NCBI GenBank assembly: GCA_013285465.1
Contig: CP053449.1
Span: 2,380,735-2,444,734 of the forward strand
DNA length: 64,000 bases
Direction: 5' to 3'
Source: Pseudomonadota bacterium
GTDB taxonomy: Bacteria; Pseudomonadota; Alphaproteobacteria; Micavibrionales; CSBR16-224
The notes below the pieces were generated by a model that saw only the letters and a program-made list of their open reading frames with translations, had not been told where the DNA came from and searched no databases. Shown here piece by piece: positions 54,066 to 63,612 of the stretch. Positions within the stretch are counted from its first letter, which is position 1, and each line of letters opens with the position of its first letter. The translations under genes and the position numbers were made by a program.

Positions 54066-54190
54066 GGATCAAGTCCTCTTTGCAAAATGCAGGCTTTATT
54101 TAAGATAGCCTTGATGTTAAACCGGTGCGCGCTTATCAAAGATAAGTCACGCCTGATACAAGGCATCATACGCCCGCAAATGGCGGCGAG

Positions 54191-55021
54191 TCAAACAGAA
54201 TCGGCATCTTTACGGAAAATCTTGCTGTACAGAGAGGTCAAAAGAGCCAGCCCCCATAGCGCCGGAATATGCAGCAGACGCATTCCCCAATAGAAAAGCG
54301 GTGTAAAAAGCGCCCATGACGCAACCAGCAGCGCAAAAGCCGTGCCGCCGACCAGAATATCCGTTGCCCAATGCCCGCCGCCGACCAGACGCGGCATGAC
54401 CAAAACAGGCGCAAGAGCCAGCGCCGCCAACCCCCATTTCCGCCCTGCCAGCCCCCAGAGCAGCGGAATAAACAGGAAGGCGGCATTGGCATGGTCACTG
54501 GGGAAACAGCTGCTTGATTTGGTTTTGACCCACAAATCGCCCAGCACACCATGCATATCGAAAAACGGCTCCAGATCAACAGAGGGGCTGGCGCGGTCAA
54601 ATTCTCCGATACCGAGCTTGCGGCGCAGAAATACCGATAACAGCAGATAAATCCCTAAAAAAGCGATCCCCGCACCGCGCCATGCCAGCGTGCCTTTACG
54701 ACCGAAAAAAGCGTAAAGCAGCAGAATAACCACCAGCGCCGCACCTGACAGCGCGTCAAATATACGGGTATTGGCAAAAGCCATAACGGATTGCCACCAC
54801 CCCGCCTCTGCAACGGAACCGTTCAAAAGGAAGAACACCTGCCTGTCCAGCGCATCCCAATAAGGGCGCACAGGGCTGTAGGATGTCCAGCTGGAGATAA
54901 TTACCGAAGCCGCCCCGTAACACACAACCAGACGCCGCCAATGCCACGCCCTTGTGATATGGGGAAATATCTCTGCAGGGAATTCTTTCCCTTCAGCTTT
55001 TCCGGCAGTTTTTTCTTCCAT
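54191..55021 (-). CDS. PAP2-family membrane phosphatase
   Basis: 276 residues with about five or six transmembrane helices. The phosphatase motifs are in order: RRKLGIGEFDRASP (first motif region, altered), SSCFPSDHANAAF (second, PSDH) and PRLVGGGHWATDILVG (third, R-x5-H-x3-D). They form the vanadium-haloperoxidase-like active site that faces the periplasm. Possible substrates are undecaprenyl or lipid A phosphates or phosphatidic acid; LpxE-type activity cannot be excluded. The nearby phosphatidyltransferase gene on the other strand suggests a phospholipid theme. Confidence 0.88.
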   Translation of the reverse strand: MEEKTAGKAEGKEFPAEIFPHITRAWHWRRLVVCYGAASVIISSWTSYSPVRPYWDALDRQVFFLLNGSVAEAGWWQSVMAFANTRIFDALSGAALVVILLLYAFFGRKGTLAWRGAGIAFLGIYLLLSVFLRRKLGIGEFDRASPSVDLEPFFDMHGVLGDLWVKTKSSSCFPSDHANAAFLFIPLLWGLAGRKWGLAALALAPVLVMPRLVGGGHWATDILVGGTAFALLVASWALFTPLFYWGMRLLHIPALWGLALLTSLYSKIFRKDADSV

Positions 55022-55124
55022 TGTGACCGTCCCGGCAATGATTTTAGACTCGCCCGCAGGCAGGGCAATATATTATAACGGAACCCTGCTTGCAATCTTT
55101 TGAGAGAAGGACAGAATTTTCACC

Positions 55125-55730
55125 ATGCTGGACTCCCGCATCAGGCCGCTGATCGACCCGCCCTTAAACGCTGCCGCGCGGCAATTGGCGAAAACAGGTA
55201 TGTCTCCCAATGCGCTGACATTCACGGGTTTCTGTTTCGGGCTTTGCGCTTTTGCCGCGCTTGCCGTGCAGGCTTACCCCGCCGCCGCACTGCTGGTCGG
55301 TATAAACCGGCTTTTCGACGGGCTGGACGGCGCTGTCGCACGGGCGGAAAATCGCGTCTCCGATCTCGGCGGCTTTCTCGATATCGTCACGGATTTCATC
55401 TTTTACGCCGGTATCGTGTTCTTTTTTGCCGTCGGACAGCCCGAGACGGCGCTTGCCGCCGCCTTCCTGATTTTCAGCTTTATCGGATCGGGCGTCAGTT
55501 TTCTCGGCTATGCCGTTATTGCAGCCAAACGCGACATCACAACCGAAAAACAGGGGCGAAAATCCTTTTTCTATATCGGCGGCTTGATGGAAGGCACGGA
55601 AACCGTCATCGCACTTTTACTGATTTGTCTGCTGCCGCAATATTTTACGGTCACCGCCATTCTCTTCGGCACGGCCTGCTGGCTGACGGCACTGGGAAGA
55701 GTCTTGCAGGCTTTTCGTGATCTGGGTTAA
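55125..55730 (+). CDS. CDP-alcohol phosphatidyltransferase family protein
   Basis: 201 residues, about five transmembrane helices. The signature D-x2-DG-x2-AR-x8-G-x3-D-x3-D is seen in FDGLDGAVARAENRVSDLGGFLDIVTDF near 65-92 and binds Mg2+ and the CDP-alcohol. The first helix holds MSPNALTFTGFCFGLCAFAAL. The family makes phosphatidylglycerophosphate, phosphatidylserine or related lipids; which alcohol is accepted here is unknown. It precedes pyrH by 77 bases on the same strand. Confidence 0.9.
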   Translation: MLDSRIRPLIDPPLNAAARQLAKTGMSPNALTFTGFCFGLCAFAALAVQAYPAAALLVGINRLFDGLDGAVARAENRVSDLGGFLDIVTDFIFYAGIVFFFAVGQPETALAAAFLIFSFIGSGVSFLGYAVIAAKRDITTEKQGRKSFFYIGGLMEGTETVIALLLICLLPQYFTVTAILFGTACWLTALGRVLQAFRDLG

Positions 55731-55807
55731 AATTCCTCTGTCCATCCTGCGCAGAATTACTATAATGAAGCCGTTCAAAACAAATCAAAAGCAGCAAAGG
55801 CATTGTC

Positions 55808-56572
55808 ATGGCACCCACTTATAAACGCGTCCTTCTGAAACTTTCCGGCGAGGCGCTGATGGGCGACGGCGAATATGGTCTTGATCCGGTCACCGTCAAA
55901 CGCGTCGCTCTTGATATTCAGGAAGCCGTCAAGCTTGGGACGCAAGTCTGTATCGTTATCGGGGCCGGAAATATTTTCCGCGGCGTCTCCGGCGCTTCGG
56001 AAGGCATGGACCGCGCCACTGCCGATTATATGGGGATGCTGGCCACCGTCATCAACTGTCTGGCGCTGCAAAATGCGCTGGAACAGATCGGCGTTGATAC
56101 GCGGGTGCAATCGGCCATTCCGATGTCATCGGTTTGCGAACCCTATATCCGCCGCCGCGCCATCCGCCACACGGAAAAAGGCCGTGTTGTTATTTTCGGC
56201 GCCGGTACGGGCAATCCGTTTTTTACAACCGATACCGCCGCCGCGCTGCGCGCTTCCGAAATGGGCTGTGACGCCATTTTAAAAGGCACGAAAGTGGACG
56301 GTGTTTACACAGCCGATCCGGAAAAAGACAAGACGGCAACACGTTTTGAACATCTGACCCATCATGACGTCCTGTCCAAGGATTTGCGCGTTATGGATGC
56401 GGCGGCGATTTCGCTGGCGCGGGAAAGCCATATTCCGGTGATCGTCTTTTCGATTGCCGAGGCCGGCTCCTTCGCCCGCGTCCTGAAAGGTCAGGGTGCT
56501 TTCACCATCGTCGACGACCGTCTGGGCGAAAAAAAACACGCGACTGAAACAAGAGAGGTACAAAATGGCTGA
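55808..56572 (+). CDS. pyrH: UMP kinase
   Basis: Phosphorylates UMP to UDP. 254 residues, slightly longer than usual because the C terminus ([13 protein letters not shown]) runs over the start of frr. Amino-acid kinase fold: [11 protein letters not shown] near residue 8, [17 protein letters not shown] (the usual GGGN reads GAGN here), [15 protein letters not shown], and [41 protein letters not shown]. Allosteric control by GTP and UTP is a family property. The stop overlaps the frr start by eight bases. Confidence 0.96.
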   Translation: MAPTYKRVLLKLSGEALMGDGEYGLDPVTVKRVALDIQEAVKLGTQVCIVIGAGNIFRGVSGASEGMDRATADYMGMLATVINCLALQNALEQIGVDTRVQSAIPMSSVCEPYIRRRAIRHTEKGRVVIFGAGTGNPFFTTDTAAALRASEMGCDAILKGTKVDGVYTADPEKDKTATRFEHLTHHDVLSKDLRVMDAAAISLARESHIPVIVFSIAEAGSFARVLKGQGAFTIVDDRLGEKKHATETREVQNG

Positions 56573-57122
56573 TTTTGACATGAAGGATATCGAGCGCCGC
56601 ATGGAAGGCGCATATGACTCACTGAACAAGGATCTGGGCGGGCTGCGTACAGGCCGCGCCTCGACCGCACTTCTCGACAATGTCACGGTCGAAGCCTATG
56701 GCAGCCGGATGCCCATCAACCAGGTCGGCACGGTCGGCGCCCCCGAAGCACGTCTCCTGACCGTACAGGTCTGGGACGGCGGATTGGTAAAAGCCGTTGA
56801 AAAAGGTATCGCCAATGCCGGTCTGGGACTGAACCCGCAATCCGACGGTAATCTGATTCGCGTTCCGCTTCCCGATCTGTCTGAGGAACGCCGCAAAGAG
56901 CTTGTAAAAGTTGCCGCACAATATGCCGAACAGGCACGTACAGCCGTACGCAATGTCCGCCGTGACGGCATGGAAGCCGCCCGCGATCTTGAAAAAGCCG
57001 GAGATATTTCCGAAGACGAGAAAAAACGTCTGGAAGGCGACGTGCAGAAAGCAACCGATAAATGGGTCGGGAAAATCGACGAGACCCTTGCCGATAAAGA
57101 AAAAGATATTCTACAGGTTTAA
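56565..57122 (+). CDS. frr: Ribosome recycling factor
   Basis: 185 residues, the normal size. With EF-G it splits the ribosome after termination. Three-helix bundle with the conserved [34 protein letters not shown] in domain [39 protein letters not shown], and [23 protein letters not shown] near the end. It starts inside the pyrH 3' end (eight bases overlap) with AGAGAGG upstream, the standard pyrH-frr pair. Confidence 0.97.
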   Translation: MADFDMKDIERRMEGAYDSLNKDLGGLRTGRASTALLDNVTVEAYGSRMPINQVGTVGAPEARLLTVQVWDGGLVKAVEKGIANAGLGLNPQSDGNLIRVPLPDLSEERRKELVKVAAQYAEQARTAVRNVRRDGMEAARDLEKAGDISEDEKKRLEGDVQKATDKWVGKIDETLADKEKDILQV

Positions 57123-57138
57123 AAACCGGCAGTATTTA

Positions 57139-57919
57139 TCAGCAATTCGGCCAGTACAGTATCGCACCGGGCTGGATGTGAATATTTTCAATATGTCCGG
57201 CCTTGTCTTTGGCCTCATTAATCATATACATCTGCATGGTTTCCGTGCGTGCCGTATACTGCCCGCTATTATCTTCTCCCGCCCATGCACCGACAATCAA
57301 CAGATTTTCGCCTTCCACTTCGTAGGCTGGTGGCGGAGGAATGCTGGCCCGGCGTATGACGCGCCGTATTTGTCGGGTCGCGGTAAATAACACCGTATTT
57401 CGCGTATTCAACCTTGCCCTCAATACGAAACACGAACATTTCCTCCATATCCATATTGAGGCTTTTTGCCGTTTCCTCAATGAAGTCATTGACTTCATCC
57501 ATGCCGAATAATTCCCGTTCAATCGGAATTTCCTGCCAGATCTGACTGCGACCGTAAGCGAGAAAAACGGCTTTCAAATCATCACGTTCTTCCACAACGG
57601 GTTTATCCGGCCCCGGAACGGCAATATAAGATTTTCCGTTATAAAAGACGATATCCCCCTGCAGCAGATTAACCTGACCATATCCGTAGACATCGCCTTC
57701 ACTCAGACCGTTTTTAAGAGAGACTTTTCCATCGGTTTTTCCGCTACGGAACATATATTGGCGGCTGCCGTCTACACGGAAGGTACAGCTCATCAATGAT
57801 TGTGCGCCTACCTCTCTGACCGACAAATGCAATGATGCGGCCAGAATCAGCCCGCCTGTCATGACAACAACGGGCATACCGACCCCGCATAACCGAAAAA
57901 ATCTTCCTAAAATACCCAT
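57139..57919 (-). pseudogene. Secreted protein of unknown function, interrupted by a frameshift
   Basis: Two overlapping minus-strand frames appear to be one gene. The first (57919 down to about 57372) has a signal-like hydrophobic N terminus (about 10-40) and a strand-rich body with MSCTFRVDGSRQYMF, GQVNLLQGDIVFYNGKSYIAVPG and EEMFVFRIEGKVEYAKYGVIYRDP. It then becomes Arg/Ser-rich nonsense. From about 57372 the other frame (one base further along, i.e. a +1 shift) reads RRVIRRASIPPPPAYEVEGE, then LLIVGAWAGEDNSG and ends ILYWPNC. No slippery heptamer is seen, so this is a mutation or a sequencing error rather than programmed shifting. The intact protein would be about 255 residues. Confidence 0.7.
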
Positions 57920-58344
57920 TTTCTCCCCAAAAACCTGTTTTTTTCTTTTTTACATCATCTCATTATATCAGAAAAAGACAAAAAAAACATTTCCCTGCCG
58001 AAACCACGCATATCTGTGAAAAATACTGGACTTTTATGTAATGTTATGCGATAAAATTCGTGCTTTCTTAAAAATTGCAAAATCTTTAAACCGGAACAGA
58101 CAGGTCTTGAGAAAAAATATGTTGAACCGCCCGCTGAAATACAATTTTTGTTGTTGTTGAATTTCGGATATCCCCGCGAACCGCTTTGTGGTCCGATGCG
58201 CGGCGGCAGGACATATTTAAAGACCATTGGTGATAACGTCTGAGACGGAAAGTGCTTTAAATCACCGCGGAATTGTTTCTTTTTTCTTCCCGCCCCGCGT
58301 TTTATGAAACACTTGAAATACAGAAACAATTTTGGAGAAAAAAA
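57920..58344. other. 425-base leader upstream of the cystathionine genes
   Basis: AT-rich intergenic region. At 58229-58266 a nested structure is possible: outer pairing GGTGAT / ATCACC around a CGTC-TGA-GACG hairpin (58237-58247). It is not a recognised riboswitch class by eye, though the position before sulfur amino-acid genes is suggestive. Two candidate terminator-like or promoter elements were not found. Confidence 0.35.
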
Positions 58345-59400
58345 ATGACAGTTGTAAGCTTTGCCAACATGGAAACGGAAGACACCGCAATGACTGCCCC
58401 TTCCCCCTTTTCCGACAGAAACAAGATTTTCGATACCGTATTGGATGCCATCGGCTCGACACCGATGGTGCGCATCAACCGGCTGTTTTCGGAATTTCCC
58501 GGCGCGGAAGTTCTGGCAAAGCTGGAATATATGAATCCGGGCGGGTCAATGAAAGACCGCATCGGCATGAAAATGATCGAACTTGCGGAAAAAGAAGGCC
58601 GCATCAAACCGGGTGACACATTGGTGGAACCGACCAGCGGCAATACCGGCATCGGCCTTGCACAGGCGGCTGCGGTGAAAGGCTATAAGCTGATTATCAC
58701 CATGCCGATGAAAATGAGCGAGGAAAAACGCCGTCTGTTGAAAGCCTATGGTGCGGAGCTGATTTTGACCCCGACCGAATATGCTTTCGATCATCCGGAA
58801 GGCTATATTGAAATCGCCAAAAAACTGGCGCGTGAAAACGACCATATCCATCTTCTGAACCAATATATCAATACCGGCAATCCGACCGCCCATTACGAAG
58901 GCACAGGGCCGGAAATCTGGGAACAGACGGATGGCAAGCTGGATTATTTCATCAGCGGTATGGGTACCGGCGGCACAATTTCCGGCGTCTCGCATTTCCT
59001 GAAAGAAAAAAATCCGCAAATTCAAATTATCGGCGTCGATCCCGACGGCTCGATTTATACCGGCAAAGCCGACAAACCCTATCATGTCGAAGGGATCGGT
59101 TATGATTTTTACCCCGATGTTTTCGATACCGGCAGCGTTGATAAAATGTACCGTATCAGCGACAAGGAAAGCTTTGCCGAAGTCCGCCGTCTGGCGAAAG
59201 AGGAAGGCATCCTTGCCGGCGGTTCGACCGGAACGGTTCTGGCCGGACTGCGCCGTCTGTTGACGGAGCTGGATCAGGAAGGAAAAGCCGATAATATCCG
59301 CATCGTCATGATGGTGCATGATAACGGCCGCAGCTATCTCAGCAAAATCTATAATGATGACTGGATGGCCGAGCACGGCTTTCTGAATGAGGGAGAATAA
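58345..59400 (+). CDS. Cystathionine beta-synthase-like PLP enzyme
   Basis: About 351 residues from the ATG at 58345 (GGAG eight bases upstream). Fold-type II PLP enzyme: LEYMNPGGSMKDRIGMKMIE with the PLP lysine at about residue 70, PTSGNTGIGLAQAAAVKG, GMGTGGTISGVSHFLKEKNP as PLP-phosphate loop, and GGSTGTVLAGL. The ending MVHDNGRSYLSKIYNDDWM is the form seen in cystathionine beta-synthases rather than O-acetylserine sulfhydrylases, and no CBS regulatory domain follows. It would join serine and homocysteine to cystathionine. The next gene starts two bases after its stop. Confidence 0.88.
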   Translation: MTVVSFANMETEDTAMTAPSPFSDRNKIFDTVLDAIGSTPMVRINRLFSEFPGAEVLAKLEYMNPGGSMKDRIGMKMIELAEKEGRIKPGDTLVEPTSGNTGIGLAQAAAVKGYKLIITMPMKMSEEKRRLLKAYGAELILTPTEYAFDHPEGYIEIAKKLARENDHIHLLNQYINTGNPTAHYEGTGPEIWEQTDGKLDYFISGMGTGGTISGVSHFLKEKNPQIQIIGVDPDGSIYTGKADKPYHVEGIGYDFYPDVFDTGSVDKMYRISDKESFAEVRRLAKEEGILAGGSTGTVLAGLRRLLTELDQEGKADNIRIVMMVHDNGRSYLSKIYNDDWMAEHGFLNEGE

Positions 59401-59402
59401 TC

Positions 59403-60578
59403 ATGGCAAAACTAAGAACCAAAGCCATTCATTCCGGGCAGCATCCCGACCCCGTCACCGGTGCCGTTATCACGCCGCTGTACCAGACCACGACTTTCGC
59501 GCAGGAAGCGCCGGGCGTCCATAAAGGATACGAATATTCCCGCAGCGGTAATCCGACCCGTACGGTACTGGAAACCGTTCTGGCCGATATGGAAGGCGGC
59601 GCGCACGGCTTTTGCTTTGCCAGCGGTTCGGCGGCACTCGCAACTCTGATGATGGCGCTGCTGCGCCCGGGCGATCATGTGATTGTCGGCGATGACGTCT
59701 ATGGCGGCACCTATCGTTTTCTGACGAAAGTGCTGAAAAATTTCGGTGTCACGATGGATTTTGTTGACCTGTCGGGCAGTGCCGATATTGCGCCTTTTAT
59801 CAAAGACAGTACAAAAATGGTCTTTCTGGAAACGCCGACCAATCCGCTCTTGAAGCTGACGGATCTGGAATCTGTGATCAAAACGGCAAAACAGCATAAA
59901 CTGACGGCCGTGGTTGATAACACTTTTGCCACGCCGTATTTGCAGCAGCCGCTTGCGCTGGGCGCCGATATTGTGATGCACAGCACAACGAAATATATCG
60001 GCGGGCACAGTGATGTTGTCGGCGGTGCGTTGATTTTGAAAGATGATACTTATCGCGAGCAGATCGCCTTCAACCAGAACTCCATCGGCGCAACCCCCGA
60101 CCCCTTCGCCTGCTGGCTGACGCTGCGCGGCGTCAAAACGCTGGGTGTCCGTATGGAGGCACATTGCAAGAATGCGCTGGAAATCGCTGAATTTCTGGAA
60201 GCGCATCCGCAAGTGGAGGATGTCATCTATCCGGGTCTGCCGTCACATCCGCAGCATGATCTTGCCAAAAAACAAATGCAGGGCTATGGCGGTATGATTT
60301 CGCTGCGCGTCAAAGGCGGCACGGCGGAGGCCAATGTCTTCCTGACCGGGCTGCAATATTTTACGCTGGCGGAAAGTCTTGGCGGCATTGAGTCCCTCTC
60401 CGAAATTCCGGCGATTATGACCCATGCCTCCATCGAACCGGAGATCCGCGCGCAGCTCGGCATCACCGATAATCTTGTCCGGCTCTCGGTCGGTATCGAG
60501 GATGTCGCGGATTTGAAGGCCGATCTGGACCAGGCACTCACAAATACGTCATCAACAAAGAAAACCGCCGCAGCCTAA
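59403..60578 (+). CDS. Cystathionine gamma-lyase / gamma-synthase (Cys/Met PLP family)
   Basis: 391 residues, standard length. Fold-type I PLP enzyme with YSRSGNPTRTVLETVLADMEGGAHGFCFASGSAAL, GDDVYGGTYRFLTKVL, VDNTFATPYLQQPLALGADIV, and the PLP lysine in HSTTKYIGGHSDVVGG (about residue 197). The C-terminal domain contains YFTLAESLGGIESLSEIPAIMTHAS. Paired with the beta-synthase gene it completes the reverse transsulfuration route from homocysteine to cysteine; gamma-synthase activity cannot be excluded from sequence. Confidence 0.93.
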   Translation: MAKLRTKAIHSGQHPDPVTGAVITPLYQTTTFAQEAPGVHKGYEYSRSGNPTRTVLETVLADMEGGAHGFCFASGSAALATLMMALLRPGDHVIVGDDVYGGTYRFLTKVLKNFGVTMDFVDLSGSADIAPFIKDSTKMVFLETPTNPLLKLTDLESVIKTAKQHKLTAVVDNTFATPYLQQPLALGADIVMHSTTKYIGGHSDVVGGALILKDDTYREQIAFNQNSIGATPDPFACWLTLRGVKTLGVRMEAHCKNALEIAEFLEAHPQVEDVIYPGLPSHPQHDLAKKQMQGYGGMISLRVKGGTAEANVFLTGLQYFTLAESLGGIESLSEIPAIMTHASIEPEIRAQLGITDNLVRLSVGIEDVADLKADLDQALTNTSSTKKTAAA

Positions 60579-60582
60579 ACTT

Positions 60583-61224
60583 TCAGGCCGTCTGTTTTTT
60601 TGTGAATATCAGCGCGGCTGCACAGAAAGCCGCCGCTGATGTATAGATGTCGAATGGCAGATTCAGGACAAAACCGGTATAGACCTCCACTCCCAGCGCC
60701 GCCAGCGGAATCAGTGCCATCAGCAGTGCCGTCTTCCGTTTCTTGACGGTCAAAAGCAGCCCGACGGTAAACAGCGCCGTCGGTCCCGGCGCCGTTCCGG
60801 CAAAACGCAAATCGCTATTTGCAAGACCTGTCAGTTTTTCCACCAGCGGATAACCGACCAGCGCCAGCACGACAAAAAGCAGACCCAGCGCCGCCGCCAA
60901 AGATTTCTCCAGACGGAAATCCAGCTTTCCCATCACAACCCCAACCGCCAGAAACAAGACGGCCTGCATAAGAAAGAAAAAACCATAGACCGGCCCCATA
61001 AAATTCAGCGGTGTAAAATACACCATATGAAACACGCCGCCCGTCCACATCCAGAATAAAGCCAATATGGCGGAGATCGCCCACCCGCCGATATTTTCAG
61101 GTTTCAACAGGCATAATAACGCCAGCAGCGCCCCGCATATCATCACCCAGGGGGCGGGGTGAATACCTGTATTATAATTGTGGAATAAAGCCGTCAGAGC
61201 ATCATGGGTAAAAGGCAGCATCAA
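60583..61224 (-). CDS. DUF6064 family membrane protein
   Basis: 213 residues with about six hydrophobic segments (for example PWVMICGALLALLCLL, GWAISAILALFWMWTGGVF, GFFFLMQAVLFLAVGVVMG, ALGLLFVVLALVGYPLV, ALFTVGLLLTV). The N terminus MLPFTHDALTALFHNYNTGIHPAPW matches the DUF6064 style of an amphipathic opening followed by a Tyr-Asn pair. Function is not known. It converges with the cystathionine gene, five bases apart. Confidence 0.75.
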   Translation of the reverse strand: MMLPFTHDALTALFHNYNTGIHPAPWVMICGALLALLCLLKPENIGGWAISAILALFWMWTGGVFHMVYFTPLNFMGPVYGFFFLMQAVLFLAVGVVMGKLDFRLEKSLAAALGLLFVVLALVGYPLVEKLTGLANSDLRFAGTAPGPTALFTVGLLLTVKKRKTALLMALIPLAALGVEVYTGFVLNLPFDIYTSAAAFCAAALIFTKKQTA

Positions 61225-61245
61225 AAATTCCTTATGATATCAGTC

Positions 61246-62238
61246 TCAAAGATTGGCAACATAGGCGGCCATCCGCGCCCGCATTTCCTGGTCCGGCTGA
61301 CGGCCATACATGGCCTGTACATTTTCCAGCATATGTCCGACTTTCCGTGTCGCCGGAATCGCGCAGGTGACATGCGGGTGGTTAATAATGAATTTCAGGA
61401 AGAACTGCGCCCAGTTATAGCAATCAATTTCCCCGGCCCATTCCGGCAGCGGTTGTTGCCCGTAAAGGTCAAATAATTGTTTATGGCGGAAAGGCATATT
61501 GGCAATCACGGCAATGCCGCGTTCCGCCGCCAGCGGCAGCAACAGCTTTTCCGCCGCGCGGTCGACGATATTATAAGTGAATTGCACAAAATCAATCGGC
61601 TGTGTTTTCATCACATGCGCAATGGCCTCATGGCGCAAACCATGCGACGTTGTTACGCCGACATAGCGGATTTTACCCGCCTCCTTATCGGCGAATAATG
61701 TCTCCAGCTGCGTTTCCCAATCGGCAAGGTTATGTACCTGCATCAGGTCGAATTTGGGAATGCCCCACAGTTTCCGTGATTCCTCCATCTGCAAAATGCC
61801 GCGTTTTTTTGCACCCTGCCAGATTTTATAACTCGGCATATCCGTCCAGACTTTTGTCGCTGCAAATAACGGCTCCGTTTTTTCAAGCTGCTGCAATATC
61901 CGGCCAATGACCGCTTCGGATGTCCCATACATTGGCGAAGAATCGATCATACCGCCGCCCGCTGCGAAAAAAGCCCGCATTACCAGCCGGCAATGCTCCA
62001 GCAGCAACGGGTCATCGCCGATATTAAACGTCACCCATGTTCCCATGCCGATGGCGTTGATCTCTTCACCCGTCGCGGGAATTTTGCGTTTAATGGGACC
62101 GCTGGATAAATCGGGAAGCTGCAGATTCCACCCCTCCATTTGTCCATATGCAAGGGGCGGCAGTCCCGCCAGCGCCGCCAGCGATACCGCACCGCCCAAA
62201 AAATACCGGCGGCTGATTTTTCCGAAAATATCACCCAT
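61246..62238 (-). CDS. Tat-exported aldo/keto reductase
   Basis: 330 residues. The N terminus carries a twin-arginine signal, ISRRYFLGGAVSLAALAGLPPLAYG, so the folded enzyme is probably exported with its cofactor. The body is an aldo/keto reductase TIM barrel: catalytic Asp/Tyr in MIDSSPMYGTSEAVIGRIL, Lys in FAATKVWTD, His in DLMQVHNLADW. A Tat signal on this family is not common in E. coli but occurs in alphaproteobacteria. Substrate unknown. It overlaps the YffB-like gene by eight bases. Confidence 0.9.
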   Translation of the reverse strand: MGDIFGKISRRYFLGGAVSLAALAGLPPLAYGQMEGWNLQLPDLSSGPIKRKIPATGEEINAIGMGTWVTFNIGDDPLLLEHCRLVMRAFFAAGGGMIDSSPMYGTSEAVIGRILQQLEKTEPLFAATKVWTDMPSYKIWQGAKKRGILQMEESRKLWGIPKFDLMQVHNLADWETQLETLFADKEAGKIRYVGVTTSHGLRHEAIAHVMKTQPIDFVQFTYNIVDRAAEKLLLPLAAERGIAVIANMPFRHKQLFDLYGQQPLPEWAGEIDCYNWAQFFLKFIINHPHVTCAIPATRKVGHMLENVQAMYGRQPDQEMRARMAAYVANL

Positions 62239-62593
62239 GTTTCCGGCCTAGAATGCGGTGATACTCTTCCGCGTCAAAGCCCAAAAGAATCTCGCCGCCC
62301 GCCGTCAGAACAGGGCGTTTAATCACGGAGGGGTTATCACGCGCAATATGCACGGCCTGTTCCGCATCCATTGTGCTACGGACGGATTCAGGAAGTTTTT
62401 TCCATGTCGTGCCGCGGCGGTTGATGACATTTTCCCAGCCATGCGCGTCAATCGCTTTTGCCAGCACCTCTTCATCAATCCCCAGTTTTTTATAATCATG
62501 GAAATCATACATCACACCGGCCTCATCCAGAAAAGTAATGGCTTTTTTCATGGTGTCGCAATTCTTGATACCGTAGATTTTCACATCTTTCAT
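62231..62593 (-). CDS. ArsC/Spx-family reductase, YffB-like
   Basis: 120 residues from the ATG at 62593, with AAGGAG eight bases upstream. Thioredoxin fold with GIKNCDTMKKAITFLDEAG near the N terminus (active-site Cys without the Cys-x2-Cys pair), WENVINRRGTTWKKLP and VIKRPVLTAGGEILLGF. This is the YffB branch rather than true arsenate reductase. Function in E. coli is not established, so no gene symbol is claimed. Its 3' end overlaps the reductase gene start. Confidence 0.88.
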   Translation of the reverse strand: MKDVKIYGIKNCDTMKKAITFLDEAGVMYDFHDYKKLGIDEEVLAKAIDAHGWENVINRRGTTWKKLPESVRSTMDAEQAVHIARDNPSVIKRPVLTAGGEILLGFDAEEYHRILGRKHG

Positions 62594-62747
62594 TCTACGC
62601 ACTCCTTCCTACTCGTCATTTTCATGATGCCATTATAAACAGCCCTGCCCTTTTAAAAAACGGCTTTTTTTATATTTGGTGTTTGCAATTTTTGCCAAAC
62701 CATGCGGTAATTTTACAGATGTTACGCAGCGCAAGGAGTGCACAATC

Positions 62748-63569
62748 ATGGCCCGCATATCCAAAATATTTCCGGTTTTTCTGATAACGGCGGCACTGTT
62801 TCTCGGTGCGCCGCAAACGGCGCAGGCATTTGAAGCCGATCTGGTCGCCATTGAAAGCATGGGGGTCGAGGCTTTTCTGCCCGCTGCCGAAACAGGCGAT
62901 GTGGAGGCGCAGACCATGACAGGGCTTGCCTATCTGACAGGTGTCGGTGCAGAGCAGGATGTCCCGACAGGTCTGGACTGGCTGAAAAAAGCCGCAGATG
63001 ACAATAATGATGCCTATGCGCAATTTGTTCTGGGGAAAATTCTCGCATCAGATACAATCCCCGGCATTCCCTCCGATCCCGCACAGGCAAAAATCTGGCT
63101 GCAAAAAGCCGTCAATCAAGGTGTTCAGGATGCCGGACGGGTTTTGACGGATATGAAAGACGCCGATACCGCAACGGAAACGCCGGACGCACTGCGCAGC
63201 AAGGCGGAAAAAGGCGATGCGGCGGCACAGTACCGCTTATCCATGGCGCATTATTTCGGCACGGACGGTTTTGAAAAAGATTTGAAAGCCTCGCTGAAAT
63301 GGCTGGGCGAGGCCGCCCATGGCAATGATGCCGCAGCGCAATTACTGCTGGGGCTGCGGCTGATGGATAAAGGCTATGACACGGATGGCATGATCTGGTT
63401 CAAACGGGCCGTTGCGCAAAAAAACGCCGAAGCGGAATACAGGCTGGGGCTTTACTATCTCCGCTATGATATGTCGGGGCAGAATTACGGTGCGGGCTGG
63501 CGTTTGCTGCAGCGGGCCGCCGAAAAAGGCGACACCCGTGCCCAAAAAATCCTGTATAGCGGCGATTAA
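62748..63569 (+). CDS. Secreted Sel1-repeat protein
   Basis: 273 residues from the ATG at 62748, which follows AAGGAG. Signal peptide to about residue 26 (cleavage near AQA). The mature protein is a chain of Sel1-like helical pairs: AETGDVEAQTMTGLAYLTGVGAEQDVPTGLDWLKKAADDNN, AEKGDAAAQYRLSMAHYFGTDGFEKDLKASLKWLGEAAHGND and similar, about six units. Such proteins act as periplasmic scaffolds in envelope or secretion regulation; the partner is not visible here. Confidence 0.88.
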   Translation: MARISKIFPVFLITAALFLGAPQTAQAFEADLVAIESMGVEAFLPAAETGDVEAQTMTGLAYLTGVGAEQDVPTGLDWLKKAADDNNDAYAQFVLGKILASDTIPGIPSDPAQAKIWLQKAVNQGVQDAGRVLTDMKDADTATETPDALRSKAEKGDAAAQYRLSMAHYFGTDGFEKDLKASLKWLGEAAHGNDAAAQLLLGLRLMDKGYDTDGMIWFKRAVAQKNAEAEYRLGLYYLRYDMSGQNYGAGWRLLQRAAEKGDTRAQKILYSGD

Positions 63570-63612
63570 GAACAAAGCCGCACAAAAACAGGCATCGTAA
63601 AACCGCAAAAAA

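Noticed and set aside
57269-57400. Programmed frameshift in the gene next to frr
   Set aside because: No slippery heptamer and no downstream structure are visible; the needed shift is +1 with no shifty stop.
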